DNA from: CAITQP01 sp964533145
Lineage (GTDB): Bacteria > Patescibacteriota > Minisyncoccia > Phycocordibacterales > UBA9973
Reading direction: 5' to 3'
Assembly: GCA_964533145.1 (NCBI GenBank)
Contig: CAZHLG010000007.1
Coordinates: 1 to 37,291 of the forward strand
Length of the DNA: 37,291 nucleotides
Shown here: piece after piece, positions 1 to 5,704 of the stretch
Layout of the letters: every line of letters begins with the position of its first letter
How positions within the stretch are numbered: the first letter of the stretch is position 1
Notes under the pieces: generated by a model
Seen by the model: the letters and a program-made list of their open reading frames with translations, nothing else
What the model was told of the DNA's origin: nothing
Databases searched by the model: none
Position numbers and translations under genes: made by a program

Positions 1-525
1 AGAACCAGCGAATGGCGCACCCTTACCAATGCCAAAAGAGCCTCCCGCTACTCCCTTTGGAGAGCTTGTTCCCGTAACACGAACAAGGCGGTACCAATTA
101 CCACTGCGGTCATTATCAGAGCCAGTAAGACCCGCGGTATTGAAATCACTGATTTTAAGCATCGTAATATTCTTTCCTTTCAGAATACCGATGGCTGATT
201 TGAAAAATTCTTCTGCTTTTTCTTGGCCAGCTACGAAATCAGAGCAACGCTCTGCGCGGTCAAGCAACTCTCCATGGCCAGGAAGATCCTTAACTGGAAT
301 CGAATACTGCTCAAAAGTCACGCGGACAGGCAAAGACGGATCGAGGCGGGCATCGACTGAATTTTGGATGGTTTCGCGAGCTATATATTTCTTATAATCA
401 CCCGCAAATGTTTCAATGCCGGAATCGGCAAAACCATCTTCACGACCGTGCCCGGTACTGGGAAAATCCCAGCAAAGTTCCTTTTCCTTAGAACGTCCCT
501 TGATTTTCGTTTCTTTCTTTTTCAT
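1..525 (-). CDS. MutL/MORC-like GHKL ATPase, C-terminus outside window
   Basis: Open reading frame starting at ATG 525-523 and still open at the window edge; 175 codons are visible. GHKL ATP-binding motifs can be read: an N box with E51, N55 and D58 (ETIQNSVDA), a G1-like box at 127-132 (DFNTAG), and a glycine-rich lid at 161-169 (GGSFGIGKG). The GSFGxGKxAPF form of the lid is typical of the MutL/MORC-related ATPases found in restriction-type operons. It begins 6 bp after the upstream small gene, and lies in the same operon as dcm and vsr. Family knowledge: such ATPases are thought to couple ATP-driven conformational change to DNA surveillance next to methylases and nucleases. The rest of the protein and any further partners (Z1 helicase, PD-(D/E)XK or AIPR-type genes) would lie outside the window. 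I infer a defence role; the exact function is unknown. Confidence 0.72.
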   Translation of the reverse strand, partial: MKKKETKIKGRSKEKELCWDFPSTGHGREDGFADSGIETFAGDYKKYIARETIQNSVDARLDPSLPVRVTFEQYSIPVKDLPGHGELLDRAERCSDFVAGQEKAEEFFKSAIGILKGKNITMLKISDFNTAGLTGSDNDRSGNWYRLVRVTGTSSPKGVAGGSFGIGKGAPFAGS

Positions 526-531
526 AGAATA

Positions 532-750
532 TTAGAGTTTGAACTCCTTATCCCTGTCAGGGAATGTGAACTTGGCTTTTGTCTCCCTTACCCTCTTTTC
601 GATTTCGCCAAAAATTTTCGTAATCTCTTCCTCGCTGTAGTCGTAATGGCTGCGATTGGCACAATTACCTAAAATTTTGAGCCGGCGAAGTATTTCATTC
701 GTTCGGGCAGAAGCAAGCCTTTTAAATTTGTTTCGTCGGTCTCTTTCCAT
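532..750 (-). CDS. Small charged protein of the dcm-vsr-GHKL cassette
   Basis: 72-aa basic protein, starting at ATG 750-748. An in-frame start 12 codons upstream (786) would add a hydrophobic stretch that does not resemble the rest, so I chose the inner start. It is predicted to be mostly helical, with many Arg/Lys/Glu residues, an NEILRRL segment and a C-terminal half rich in acidic and basic residues (EEEITKIFGEIEKRV). No catalytic motif is visible. It sits between vsr and the GHKL ATPase gene, 6 bp from the latter, so it is probably cotranscribed. Small proteins of this shape next to 5mC methylases are often annotated only as hypothetical; it could be a structural subunit or regulator of the ATPase. 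Function not known. Confidence 0.6.
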   Translation of the reverse strand: MERDRRNKFKRLASARTNEILRRLKILGNCANRSHYDYSEEEITKIFGEIEKRVRETKAKFTFPDRDKEFKL

Positions 751-828
751 ATTCGCGAGTATATAAAATAGGATTTTATATGTCAATAGATTGTTATATT
801 ACATATAGCATCGCTTTTTACATAAAAT

Positions 829-1242
829 TTATCTTTTCGTTAAGAAAAGAGCTATCTTAGCCAAAGACTCTTCCCTTTTTTCGAGGATTTGGTGCCCCCA
901 TACTCTTAGCACCTTCCAGCCCTCTCGGCGAAGCTTACGTCGATTCTTCTGATCGCGAGTAATATTATTCTGGATCTTATCTCGCCAATAAACTTTCGGT
1001 ATTCTATTTCTCCATACACCGAATCTGTATCCATGCCAAAAATCACCGTCTATAAATACGGCGATTTTCTTTGAAGGCACGGCTATATCCGGCTTCCCAG
1101 CAACTTTTGAATAATGCCTTTGAAAATGTATCTTGTTTTTTCTTAGATAAGCGAAAGCGATTTTTTCAATGCCTGTTTCCTTTGATCGGATCCGCGACAT
1201 AATCTCGCTTCTTTTTTCTTTTGAAAAAACATCGGCCATCAT
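829..1242 (-). CDS. vsr: Very short patch repair endonuclease (Vsr)
   Basis: 137-aa protein of the Vsr family, which nicks DNA at T:G mismatches left by deamination of 5-methylcytosine. Visible family features: the N-terminal helix with RSEIMSRIRSKET, the catalytic Asp52 in GKPDIA, and the FIDGDFWHG block at 63-71 that carries the conserved Phe-Trp and His. The C-terminal VLRVWGHQI segment also fits. Length is normal for the family. Its ATG overlaps the dcm stop codon by 4 bp (ATGA), so translation is probably coupled and the enzyme likely protects the cell from the mutagenic effect of the adjacent methylase. In GHKL cassettes Vsr-like proteins may also act as the nuclease of the system; that part is inference. 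Confidence 0.9.
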   Translation of the reverse strand: MMADVFSKEKRSEIMSRIRSKETGIEKIAFAYLRKNKIHFQRHYSKVAGKPDIAVPSKKIAVFIDGDFWHGYRFGVWRNRIPKVYWRDKIQNNITRDQKNRRKLRREGWKVLRVWGHQILEKREESLAKIALFLTKR

Positions 1243-2213
1243 GATTCAAGCGCTATGCGGATATTTTCTGCAATCCGCTTAATAACTGGAACGGTTACAG
1301 AATTCCCTATCTGTTTATAAAGATGCATATCAGCTTGTTCTCCAGGAAATTGGAATGATTCAGGAAACCCTTGCAAACGAGCGCATTCTCGCGGAGTGAG
1401 CTTTCGTATGCCTTTAGCGTCTCGGATAATTGGAACATTATGTCCGCCCATGCCCATGCTTGCTGTCAGAGTTGGGCATAGGCCATTCTTATTTTCTCTG
1501 ACATAAATACGACGATACTGATAAAACGTATCGTTTCTTTTTACCTCTTTTAAGAGCTTCGGGTAGATTATCGTATCTTTCTTGTCGTAATAATATTTAG
1601 CATCCGGATTCTTATCCAAAATTGATTTCATATTTTTCGTCAGTGGGATTTCGGAAGGCCACTTGAATTTCATGAGCTTGCGTGGACTTCTAAAAGCCAC
1701 AATATATATGCGCTCTCGTGCCTGGGGAACGTTGCCATGCTCGGCGCTATTAAAAACTTTAGCATCCATTACATACCCAGCATCATGTAGAACCTCCTGC
1801 ACTTTCTTGAAAGTCTTCTCGTCATCATGATACTGGAGGTGTTTTACGTTTTCCAAAAATACCGCGTCTGGCTTCCTGTTTTTTAAAATATCTACTATCG
1901 CAAAAAGAAGTCCTCCTCTCTTTTCATCAGAAAATCCTCGCTTGTGCCCTGCAACAGAAAAAGGCTGGCACGGGAAACCACCCATAAGAATATTAAAATT
2001 CTTAGGGAGGCGCTTCATTCCTTTCTCTTTCACGACATCGAAAAGATCTGCCTCGTCTATTTCACCGAAATTGAGCCGATAAGTTTCGCAAGCTCTCTTG
2101 TCCATATCATTGGAATACGCGATCGTAAATCCAGCGGCCTCGAATCCGATGCGTACCCCGCCAATCCCAGCGAACAGATCGACGGCTTTCAGTTGTTTTT
2201 CTTTTTTATGCAT
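1239..2213 (-). CDS. dcm: DNA (cytosine-5-)-methyltransferase
   Basis: 324-aa C5-cytosine methyltransferase. Ordered motifs: I (DLFAGIGG, 12-19, SAM binding), IV (GGFPCQPFS, 78-86, with catalytic Cys82), VI (ENVK, 121-124), VIII (QARERIY, 164-170), a short target recognition region around 180-270, IX (RECARLQGFPESF) and X (QIGNSVTVPV). All key residues are present, so it should be active. It is first in an operon with vsr (4-bp overlap), a small gene and the GHKL ATPase. A putative -10 TATGAT lies at 2252-2247, flanked by a 7-bp inverted repeat (2231-2237 and 2265-2271) that could be an operator. The target sequence cannot be read from the protein. The region is visibly AT-richer than the core genes, consistent with horizontal transfer. 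Confidence 0.93.
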   Translation of the reverse strand: MHKKEKQLKAVDLFAGIGGVRIGFEAAGFTIAYSNDMDKRACETYRLNFGEIDEADLFDVVKEKGMKRLPKNFNILMGGFPCQPFSVAGHKRGFSDEKRGGLLFAIVDILKNRKPDAVFLENVKHLQYHDDEKTFKKVQEVLHDAGYVMDAKVFNSAEHGNVPQARERIYIVAFRSPRKLMKFKWPSEIPLTKNMKSILDKNPDAKYYYDKKDTIIYPKLLKEVKRNDTFYQYRRIYVRENKNGLCPTLTASMGMGGHNVPIIRDAKGIRKLTPRECARLQGFPESFQFPGEQADMHLYKQIGNSVTVPVIKRIAENIRIALES

Positions 2214-2230
2214 AGGCCTGGCTCTAAACG

Positions 2231-2271
2231 AAGAACCTCTGTCATTATCATACCGCGATTATCCGGTTCTT
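2231..2271 (-). promoter_or_regulatory. Putative dcm promoter inside an inverted repeat
   Basis: The arms AAGAACC (2231-2237) and GGTTCTT (2265-2271) are perfectly complementary and bracket a -10-like TATGAT read on the minus strand (2252-2247). R-M promoters are often controlled by a protein binding such repeats; here the binder is unknown. No strong -35 box is visible. Confidence 0.35.
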
Positions 2272-2315
2272 GCAGCATAAACCATGCCTGGAAAAATGTA
2301 AATTTCTCAAGGAAA

Positions 2316-2353
2316 TAACATACCCCTCTCGGGCGCCCGAGAGGGGTATGTTA
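2316..2353. repeat. Perfect 38-bp palindrome
   Basis: The two 19-nt halves are exact reverse complements with no loop; the centre is GGGCGCCC. It lies between the defence cassette and tRNA-Arg. A second hairpin (TCGTGCG 2355-2361 with CGCACGA 2371-2377) sits between it and the tRNA. It may be a bidirectional terminator, although no clear T tract follows, or a recombination/insertion-associated site. Confidence 0.7.
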
Positions 2354-2382
2354 GTCGTGCGTGGGAACCCCGCACGATGATG

Positions 2383-2454
2383 TGATCCCGCCAGGAATCG
2401 AACCTGGATTACAAGATCCGCAATCTTGCGTACTATCCGTTATACTACGGGACC
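2383..2454 (-). tRNA. tRNA-Arg (anticodon GCG)
   Basis: A full cloverleaf can be folded on the minus strand: acceptor GGTCCCG/CGGGATC with discriminator A; D stem GTAT/GTAC; anticodon stem CAAGA/TCTTG with loop TTGCGGA, so anticodon GCG (reads CGC); T stem CCAGG/CCTGG with loop TTCGATT. A20 in the D loop and G37 fit an arginine tRNA. CCA is not encoded. GCG rather than ACG is unusual for bacterial CGN decoding but fits the heavy use of CGC here. Its 3' end faces the AT-rich defence cassette. Confidence 0.93.
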
Positions 2455-2509
2455 GGATGCCGCGGTTTCCCTTTCGGCCTAGAGACTATACGGTATTTTT
2501 GCGAAATAG

Positions 2510-2538
2510 TAAAGAAAAGCGGCTCCGAAGGAGCCGCT
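2510..2538 (-). terminator. Intrinsic terminator after the 36-aa peptide gene
   Basis: Nine-bp stem (2518-2526 with 2530-2538, loop GAA) followed on the minus strand by a T-rich tail (TTTTCTTT). It begins a few bases after the stop codon of the small membrane peptide gene. Confidence 0.75.
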
Positions 2539-2541
2539 GTC

Positions 2542-2652
2542 TTATTTTGTGTATTTGTTCACAAAATACACTATCGGTATCAGGAGGAGCAGTCCTCCGA
2601 CAAAAAAATACGGGAGCGGTATCGTGTCCACGCTCAAAAAGATCATCTTCAT
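2542..2652 (-). CDS. 36-aa single-pass membrane peptide
   Basis: Short reading frame of 36 codons. After a short N-terminal part (MKMIFLSVDTIPLP) comes a hydrophobic segment at about 14-31 (YFFVGGLLLLIPIVYFV) and a short basic tail (NKYTK), so it should insert as one transmembrane helix. Evidence that it is a real gene is contextual: a consensus-like promoter (-35 TTGACT at 2704-2699, 17-bp spacer, -10 TATAAT at 2681-2676) ends about 24 bp before the ATG, and an intrinsic terminator follows the stop by 4 bp. No Shine-Dalgarno sequence is visible. Function unknown; small membrane regulators, toxins or stress peptides are possible, but nothing in the sequence selects among them. Confidence 0.6.
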   Translation of the reverse strand: MKMIFLSVDTIPLPYFFVGGLLLLIPIVYFVNKYTK

Positions 2653-2675
2653 ATGATTCAGTCTATTTAAGTACT

Positions 2676-2704
2676 ATTATATCACTTTTGTATAAAAAAG
2701 TCAA
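2676..2704 (-). promoter_or_regulatory. Strong sigma-70-type promoter for the 36-aa peptide
   Basis: On the minus strand TTGACT (2704-2699), 17-bp spacer, TATAAT (2681-2676). Ten or eleven of twelve hexamer positions match consensus. Confidence 0.75.
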
Positions 2705-2719
2705 TATACCTAAAAACCC

Positions 2720-2977
2720 TTATTTTCCGGCCCACGATTTGAGCGCTTCGTATTCCGCTTCCCCGCAGATCGTCTTGTCCGTATCGGTATTGCAGAAAAA
2801 AGGCACGCCGCCGCAAGAACCGTCGTCGCATTCTTTGAGGCGGCCGAGATTGGCCTCGTCGTACCAGACCTCAAGGCGCTCAACGGCAGCGCCGGTCTCC
2901 GCCTCAAGGCGGTCGATGAGCGGCTGCATGCGCTCGCAATGCGGGCATTCGCGGCCGTAGAAAAAGATAAGTGCCAT
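2720..2977 (-). CDS. Thioredoxin/glutaredoxin-like protein (CPHC)
   Basis: 85-aa thioredoxin-fold protein starting MALIFFYGRE. It carries the redox motif CPHC at 12-15 and the cis-proline segment GVPFF about 45 residues later; two further cysteines flank that proline. No signal peptide is visible, so it is probably cytoplasmic. An upstream in-frame start (3013) would add 12 residues and is disfavoured because a -10-like TATACT (2991-2986) lies 8 nt before the chosen ATG. It follows rpsT but has its own promoter, and rpsT has a terminator in between. Likely a small oxidoreductase; the substrate is unknown. Confidence 0.75.
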   Translation of the reverse strand: MALIFFYGRECPHCERMQPLIDRLEAETGAAVERLEVWYDEANLGRLKECDDGSCGGVPFFCNTDTDKTICGEAEYEALKSWAGK

Positions 2978-3011
2978 ACGGGGCAAGTATACACTGGCCG
3001 GAGCAGATAGC

Positions 3012-3033
3012 AAAAACCCCGCCGGAGGGCGGG
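3012..3033 (-). terminator. rpsT terminator
   Basis: Stem CCCGCC/GGCGGG (6 bp, 4-nt loop) followed on the minus strand by GTTTTTG. It sits 19 bp after the rpsT stop. Confidence 0.8.
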
Positions 3034-3051
3034 ATTTCGTGCGTTCGGGCC

Positions 3052-3306
3052 TTATTTCGTGATGCGGGCGAGGCGGGACTTCTTGCGGGACGCGGTGTTT
3101 TTCTTGATGACTCCGCGCTTGGCGGCCTTGTCCACTGCGGCGAAAGCGGCGGAGAGAAGCTTGATTGCCTCGTCTTTGTTGCCGGCCTTCACAGCCTTCT
3201 CGATCTTCTTCACGGCGTCCTTCATGGCCTTGGTGCGGACGTCGTTGACGGCCTTCTTGCGCTTGGAAACGCGGATGGCCTTCTTTGCTGAACTGGTGAT
3301 TGGCAT
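3052..3306 (-). CDS. rpsT: 30S ribosomal protein S20
   Basis: 84-aa, very basic, helical protein beginning MPITSSAKKAIRVSKRKKA, close to the usual 85-90 residues. It binds 16S rRNA in the small subunit body. The stretch AVKAGNKDEAIKLLSAAFAAVDKAAKRGVI is the conserved central helix pair and the tail ends KSRLARI. A much longer frame exists upstream but S20 begins here. The -10 box CATACT (3318-3313) ends exactly 6 nt before the ATG and TTGCAA lies 17 bp further upstream, so the mRNA probably starts at the start codon. The promoter is divergent from and interleaved with that of ruvA. Confidence 0.92.
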   Translation of the reverse strand: MPITSSAKKAIRVSKRKKAVNDVRTKAMKDAVKKIEKAVKAGNKDEAIKLLSAAFAAVDKAAKRGVIKKNTASRKKSRLARITK

Positions 3307-3312
3307 GCGGCG

Positions 3313-3354
3313 AGTATGCCAGAAAATGACGGATTTTGCAAGAGGGGCTATACT
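3313..3354. promoter_or_regulatory. Interleaved divergent promoters for rpsT and ruvA
   Basis: Minus strand: TTGCAA (3341-3336), 17 bp, CATACT (3318-3313), then 6 nt to the rpsT ATG. Plus strand: ATGACG (3326-3331), 17 bp, TATACT (3349-3354), then 6 nt to the ruvA ATG. The two overlap, so RNA polymerase should not occupy both at once. Both predict leaderless transcripts. Confidence 0.65.
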
Positions 3355-3360
3355 GTCCCC

Positions 3361-3939
3361 ATGATCGCCCACATCAGAGGCACCGTGCTCTCCCTTACGG
3401 AAAAATATGCCGTCATATCGGCAGGCGGCCTCGGCTACAAGGCCTTCTGCTCCCCCGACACGCTTGCCGGTCTGCGCGAAGGCGCTGAAGCATCCCTCCA
3501 TACCTATCTTGCCGTCCGCGAAGACGCTCTCGATCTGTATGGTTTCCCGTCCGCGGACGAGCAGGCGTTCTTCGAGCTGCTCATCTCGGTCTCGGGCATC
3601 GGGCCGAAGTCGGCCCTTGGCATCCTGGCGGTGGCCAGTGCCGACACACTTCGGCAGGCCATCGGCACGGGCGACACGGGCTACCTCACGAAAGTATCGG
3701 GCATCGGCCGCAAGACAGCGGAAAAGGTCGTGCTCGAGCTGCGCGACAAGATGCGCGCGCATGCCGACATGAAAGAAGCGCCGGGCACACTCCGCGCCGA
3801 GAGCGACGTCGTCGAAGCCCTCAAGGCGCTCGGCTACTCGCAGACGGAAGCCCGCGACGCGCTCAAGGAAGTGCCCGCCGAGATCTCCGGCACCAACGCG
3901 CGGATCAAGGAAGCATTAAAAATATTAGGCGGAAAATAA
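3361..3939 (+). CDS. ruvA: Holliday junction DNA helicase subunit RuvA
   Basis: 192-aa RuvA, the tetrameric Holliday-junction-binding partner of RuvB. N-terminal OB domain (MIAHIRGTVLSLTEKYAVI), two helix-hairpin-helix motifs around 70-130 (VSGIGPKSALGIL and VSGIGRKTAEKVVLEL), and a C-terminal UBA-like domain III (VVEALKALGYSQTEARDAL) that contacts RuvB. Length is normal. The ATG at 3361 sits 6 nt after TATACT. It leads an operon with a hypothetical gene, mutM and a membrane protein gene. ruvB and ruvC are also in this window but in separate units, so ruvABC is split. Confidence 0.95.
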   Translation: MIAHIRGTVLSLTEKYAVISAGGLGYKAFCSPDTLAGLREGAEASLHTYLAVREDALDLYGFPSADEQAFFELLISVSGIGPKSALGILAVASADTLRQAIGTGDTGYLTKVSGIGRKTAEKVVLELRDKMRAHADMKEAPGTLRAESDVVEALKALGYSQTEARDALKEVPAEISGTNARIKEALKILGGK

Positions 3940-3942
3940 TCT

Positions 3943-4248
3943 ATGGAAAAAGAACTCGGTGCGCCGGTACTTGAAACGAAAGAAGAAAAAGGAATGCGGA
4001 TCGCGGCGGCCATGCGCGAGCAGACCGAACGAGAACCGTCGGAACATCACCGGTTCGTAATGGATGGGATGCTCGCCAAATTCGAAGCCGCAGTGGCATC
4101 GCCCGAAGACACCGAACTCCGCGCGGACGCCGTGAAGAGCCTCGACATGGGCGACAACTATCTCGGCGAGAGATACCGTGACACCCGCGAAGAGCGCGCG
4201 TACCTGCAGGCGATCAACGAGGCGGCGGCGTACTTGCGGTCGCTCTAA
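3943..4248 (+). CDS. Hypothetical 101-aa acidic protein
   Basis: Begins 3 bp after the ruvA stop, so almost certainly cotranscribed. The protein is charged and helical, without cysteines, membrane segments or recognisable motifs; a central HHRFVMDGMLAKFEAAV helix and a C-terminal YRDTREERAYLQAINEAA helix suggest a small helical bundle. Codon use and base composition match its neighbours. I do not recognise the family. Its place between ruvA and mutM suggests a link to DNA repair, but position alone is weak evidence. Confidence 0.65.
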   Translation: MEKELGAPVLETKEEKGMRIAAAMREQTEREPSEHHRFVMDGMLAKFEAAVASPEDTELRADAVKSLDMGDNYLGERYRDTREERAYLQAINEAAAYLRSL

Positions 4249-4258
4249 TCAGAACATC

Positions 4259-5191
4259 ATGCCCGAACTCCCCGAAGTCCAGACCACAGTGAACGGCCTG
4301 CGCAAGACCGTCGTTGGTCTGATCATAAAAGACGTCTGGACCGATCTGGCCAAGAAAACGGCGGCGCGGCCGGACTACCGCGAGAGCATCAAATACGCGC
4401 CGTTCTTCGAGAGCTTTCGCGCGGCGGTGCGCGGGCGGAAGATCATCTCGGCCGAACGCCGCGCGAAGAACATCCTCATCAATCTATCCGGCGGCAAGAC
4501 GATCCTCATCCACATGAAAATGACGGGCCACCTCATGTACGGCGCGTACGCCTTCGACGAGACCAGTAAGCAGTGGGCTCCGGCAGAGCACGAGAAAAAC
4601 GAGGCGCTGCGCGACCCCTTCAACCGATTCCTGCATTTCGTGGTTTCGTTCACGAACGGCAAGCACCTCGTGCTCTCCGACGTGCGCAAATTCGCCAAGA
4701 TCACGCTGCTTTCCACGACCGAAGCGCACGCCACGCGCCATCTCGACGGCCTTGGTCCGGAACCGCTCTCGCAGGACTTCACGGTACGGCATTTCAAGGA
4801 ACGCCTCGCCCGCAAAAAGACCGGGAAGATCAAGACCGTCCTGATGGATCAGTCGGTCGTGGCAGGCGTCGGCAATATTTATTCCGACGAAGCCCTCTGG
4901 CTTGCCGGCATCCATCCCCTGTCCGTCACCGCAAACATCCCTGAGCCGAAGCTCACGGAGCTTTTTCATGCAGTCGTCACTGTGCTTGCAAAAGGCATCG
5001 ATTTCGGCGGCGACTCCACGAGCGACTACCGGCAGATCGACGGCACGCGCGGCGCGTTCAGCCACAAACACAATGCGTACCGCCGCACCGGTGCGCCATG
5101 CAGGAAGCGCGGCTGCAAAGGTGCTATACTGAGGACAGTCGTCGGCGGCAGGAGCGCGCATTTCTGCCCCGCCCATCAAACGAAGTACTAA
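4259..5191 (+). CDS. mutM: Formamidopyrimidine-DNA glycosylase (Fpg/MutM)
   Basis: 310-aa bifunctional glycosylase/AP lyase that removes oxidised purines such as 8-oxoguanine. The start is fixed by MPELPEV: after Met removal Pro1 is the catalytic nucleophile and Glu2 follows. IHMKMTGHL, the helix-two-turns-helix (MDQSVVAGVGNIYSDEALWLAGIHP) and the C-terminal zinc finger are present. The finger is odd: the first ligand pair is CRKRGC (Cys-x4-Cys instead of Cys-x2-Cys) and the last pair is CPAH (Cys-x2-His instead of Cys-x2-Cys). There is also an acidic insertion around 100-120. The longer in-frame start at 4178 would destroy the N-terminal proline and is rejected. Part of the ruvA operon. Confidence 0.95.
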   Translation: MPELPEVQTTVNGLRKTVVGLIIKDVWTDLAKKTAARPDYRESIKYAPFFESFRAAVRGRKIISAERRAKNILINLSGGKTILIHMKMTGHLMYGAYAFDETSKQWAPAEHEKNEALRDPFNRFLHFVVSFTNGKHLVLSDVRKFAKITLLSTTEAHATRHLDGLGPEPLSQDFTVRHFKERLARKKTGKIKTVLMDQSVVAGVGNIYSDEALWLAGIHPLSVTANIPEPKLTELFHAVVTVLAKGIDFGGDSTSDYRQIDGTRGAFSHKHNAYRRTGAPCRKRGCKGAILRTVVGGRSAHFCPAHQTKY

Positions 5192-5192
5192 C

Positions 5193-5384
5193 ATGCGATC
5201 ATTCCGCGACCCCAAGAACACCCAAGGCGGCTGGTGGATGCCGCTCTTCTGGCTGCTCGTCGCATTTGTCGTGCTCTTCGTCCTCTGGTACTACACCGGC
5301 GGCCCCGAGCGAGCGAGCTCGTATCAGGGTCTCTACCTGGACGCCCCGGCTCCCATCGGAACAGGCCAGCCGTATCGCCGCTAA
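5193..5384 (+). CDS. Small membrane protein (63 aa)
   Basis: Starts 1 bp after the mutM stop. A polar N-terminus (RSFRDPKNTQGG) leads into one strong hydrophobic segment at about 15-36 (LFWLLVAFVVLFVLWYY), followed by a polar, proline-containing tail. It is predicted to be a single-pass membrane protein with the N-terminus inside. No family recognised. Operon position at the end of the ruvA-mutM unit supports expression. Confidence 0.55.
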   Translation: MRSFRDPKNTQGGWWMPLFWLLVAFVVLFVLWYYTGGPERASSYQGLYLDAPAPIGTGQPYRR

Positions 5385-5394
5385 AAAGAAAAAG

Positions 5395-5540
5395 AGGAAC
5401 CCCGCAATAGGAGTCCCTCAAAAATTAAAACGGAGTTTGCGGGGCAGAACAACCCCAAAGCCCCAAGACCCACTTTGAAGGAAGCAGTCCTCATCGTGGT
5501 ATTGATCCTAACCGCGGCTCCACCGCCGGTTCTTTTTTAT
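5395..5540 (+). ncRNA. Candidate structured RNA with terminator (SRP-RNA-like motif)
   Basis: About 145 nt after the membrane protein gene. The 5' part can form CCCCGCAA/TTGCGGGG (5400-5407 with 5437-5444) or pair CCGC-AA-TAGGA (5402-5412) with TCCTA-ACC-GCGG near 5506-5517, closing the whole element. A GAAGGAAGCAG stretch (5477-5487) matches the 3' strand of the conserved SRP RNA domain IV, but the expected 5' partner (CAGG) is missing. An intrinsic terminator (AACCGCGG/CCGcCGGTT, then CTTTTTT) ends it. No clear promoter of its own is seen, so it may be processed from the ruvA-mutM transcript. SRP RNA is one reading; an unknown RNA is equally possible. Confidence 0.4.
5510..5539 (+). terminator. 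Intrinsic terminator
   Basis: Eight-bp stem with a bulged C and loop CTCCA, followed by TTCTTTTTT. Ends the transcript that includes the ruvA-mutM operon and/or the RNA candidate. Confidence 0.75.
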
Positions 5541-5640
5541 ATCATACATTTGTGTCATGCAGATAGCAACGCCTATTATCCCCCTAAATGTGAAAGGTGG
5601 AGTTTGGCAGGGGCGCAATACTGAAGCTCTTTGATATTTC

Positions 5641-5670
5641 AAAAAAAAAGACCGTCATTCCTGACGGCCT
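5641..5670 (-). terminator. Intrinsic terminator, minus strand
   Basis: Stem CCGTCA/TGACGG with loop GGAA on the minus strand followed by nine Ts. It lies about 35 bp downstream of the doubtful minus-strand frame 5705-5977. Confidence 0.75.
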
Positions 5671-5704
5671 TTAATTTGAATGCACCAAAATAGGACCGCT
5701 GATG

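Noticed and set aside
3052..3762. 236-aa minus-strand frame containing S20
   Set aside because: Only the last 84 codons are S20; the rest is antisense to ruvA and lies upstream of the rpsT promoter.
4484..5221. 245-aa minus-strand frame
   Set aside because: Antisense to mutM, no motifs.
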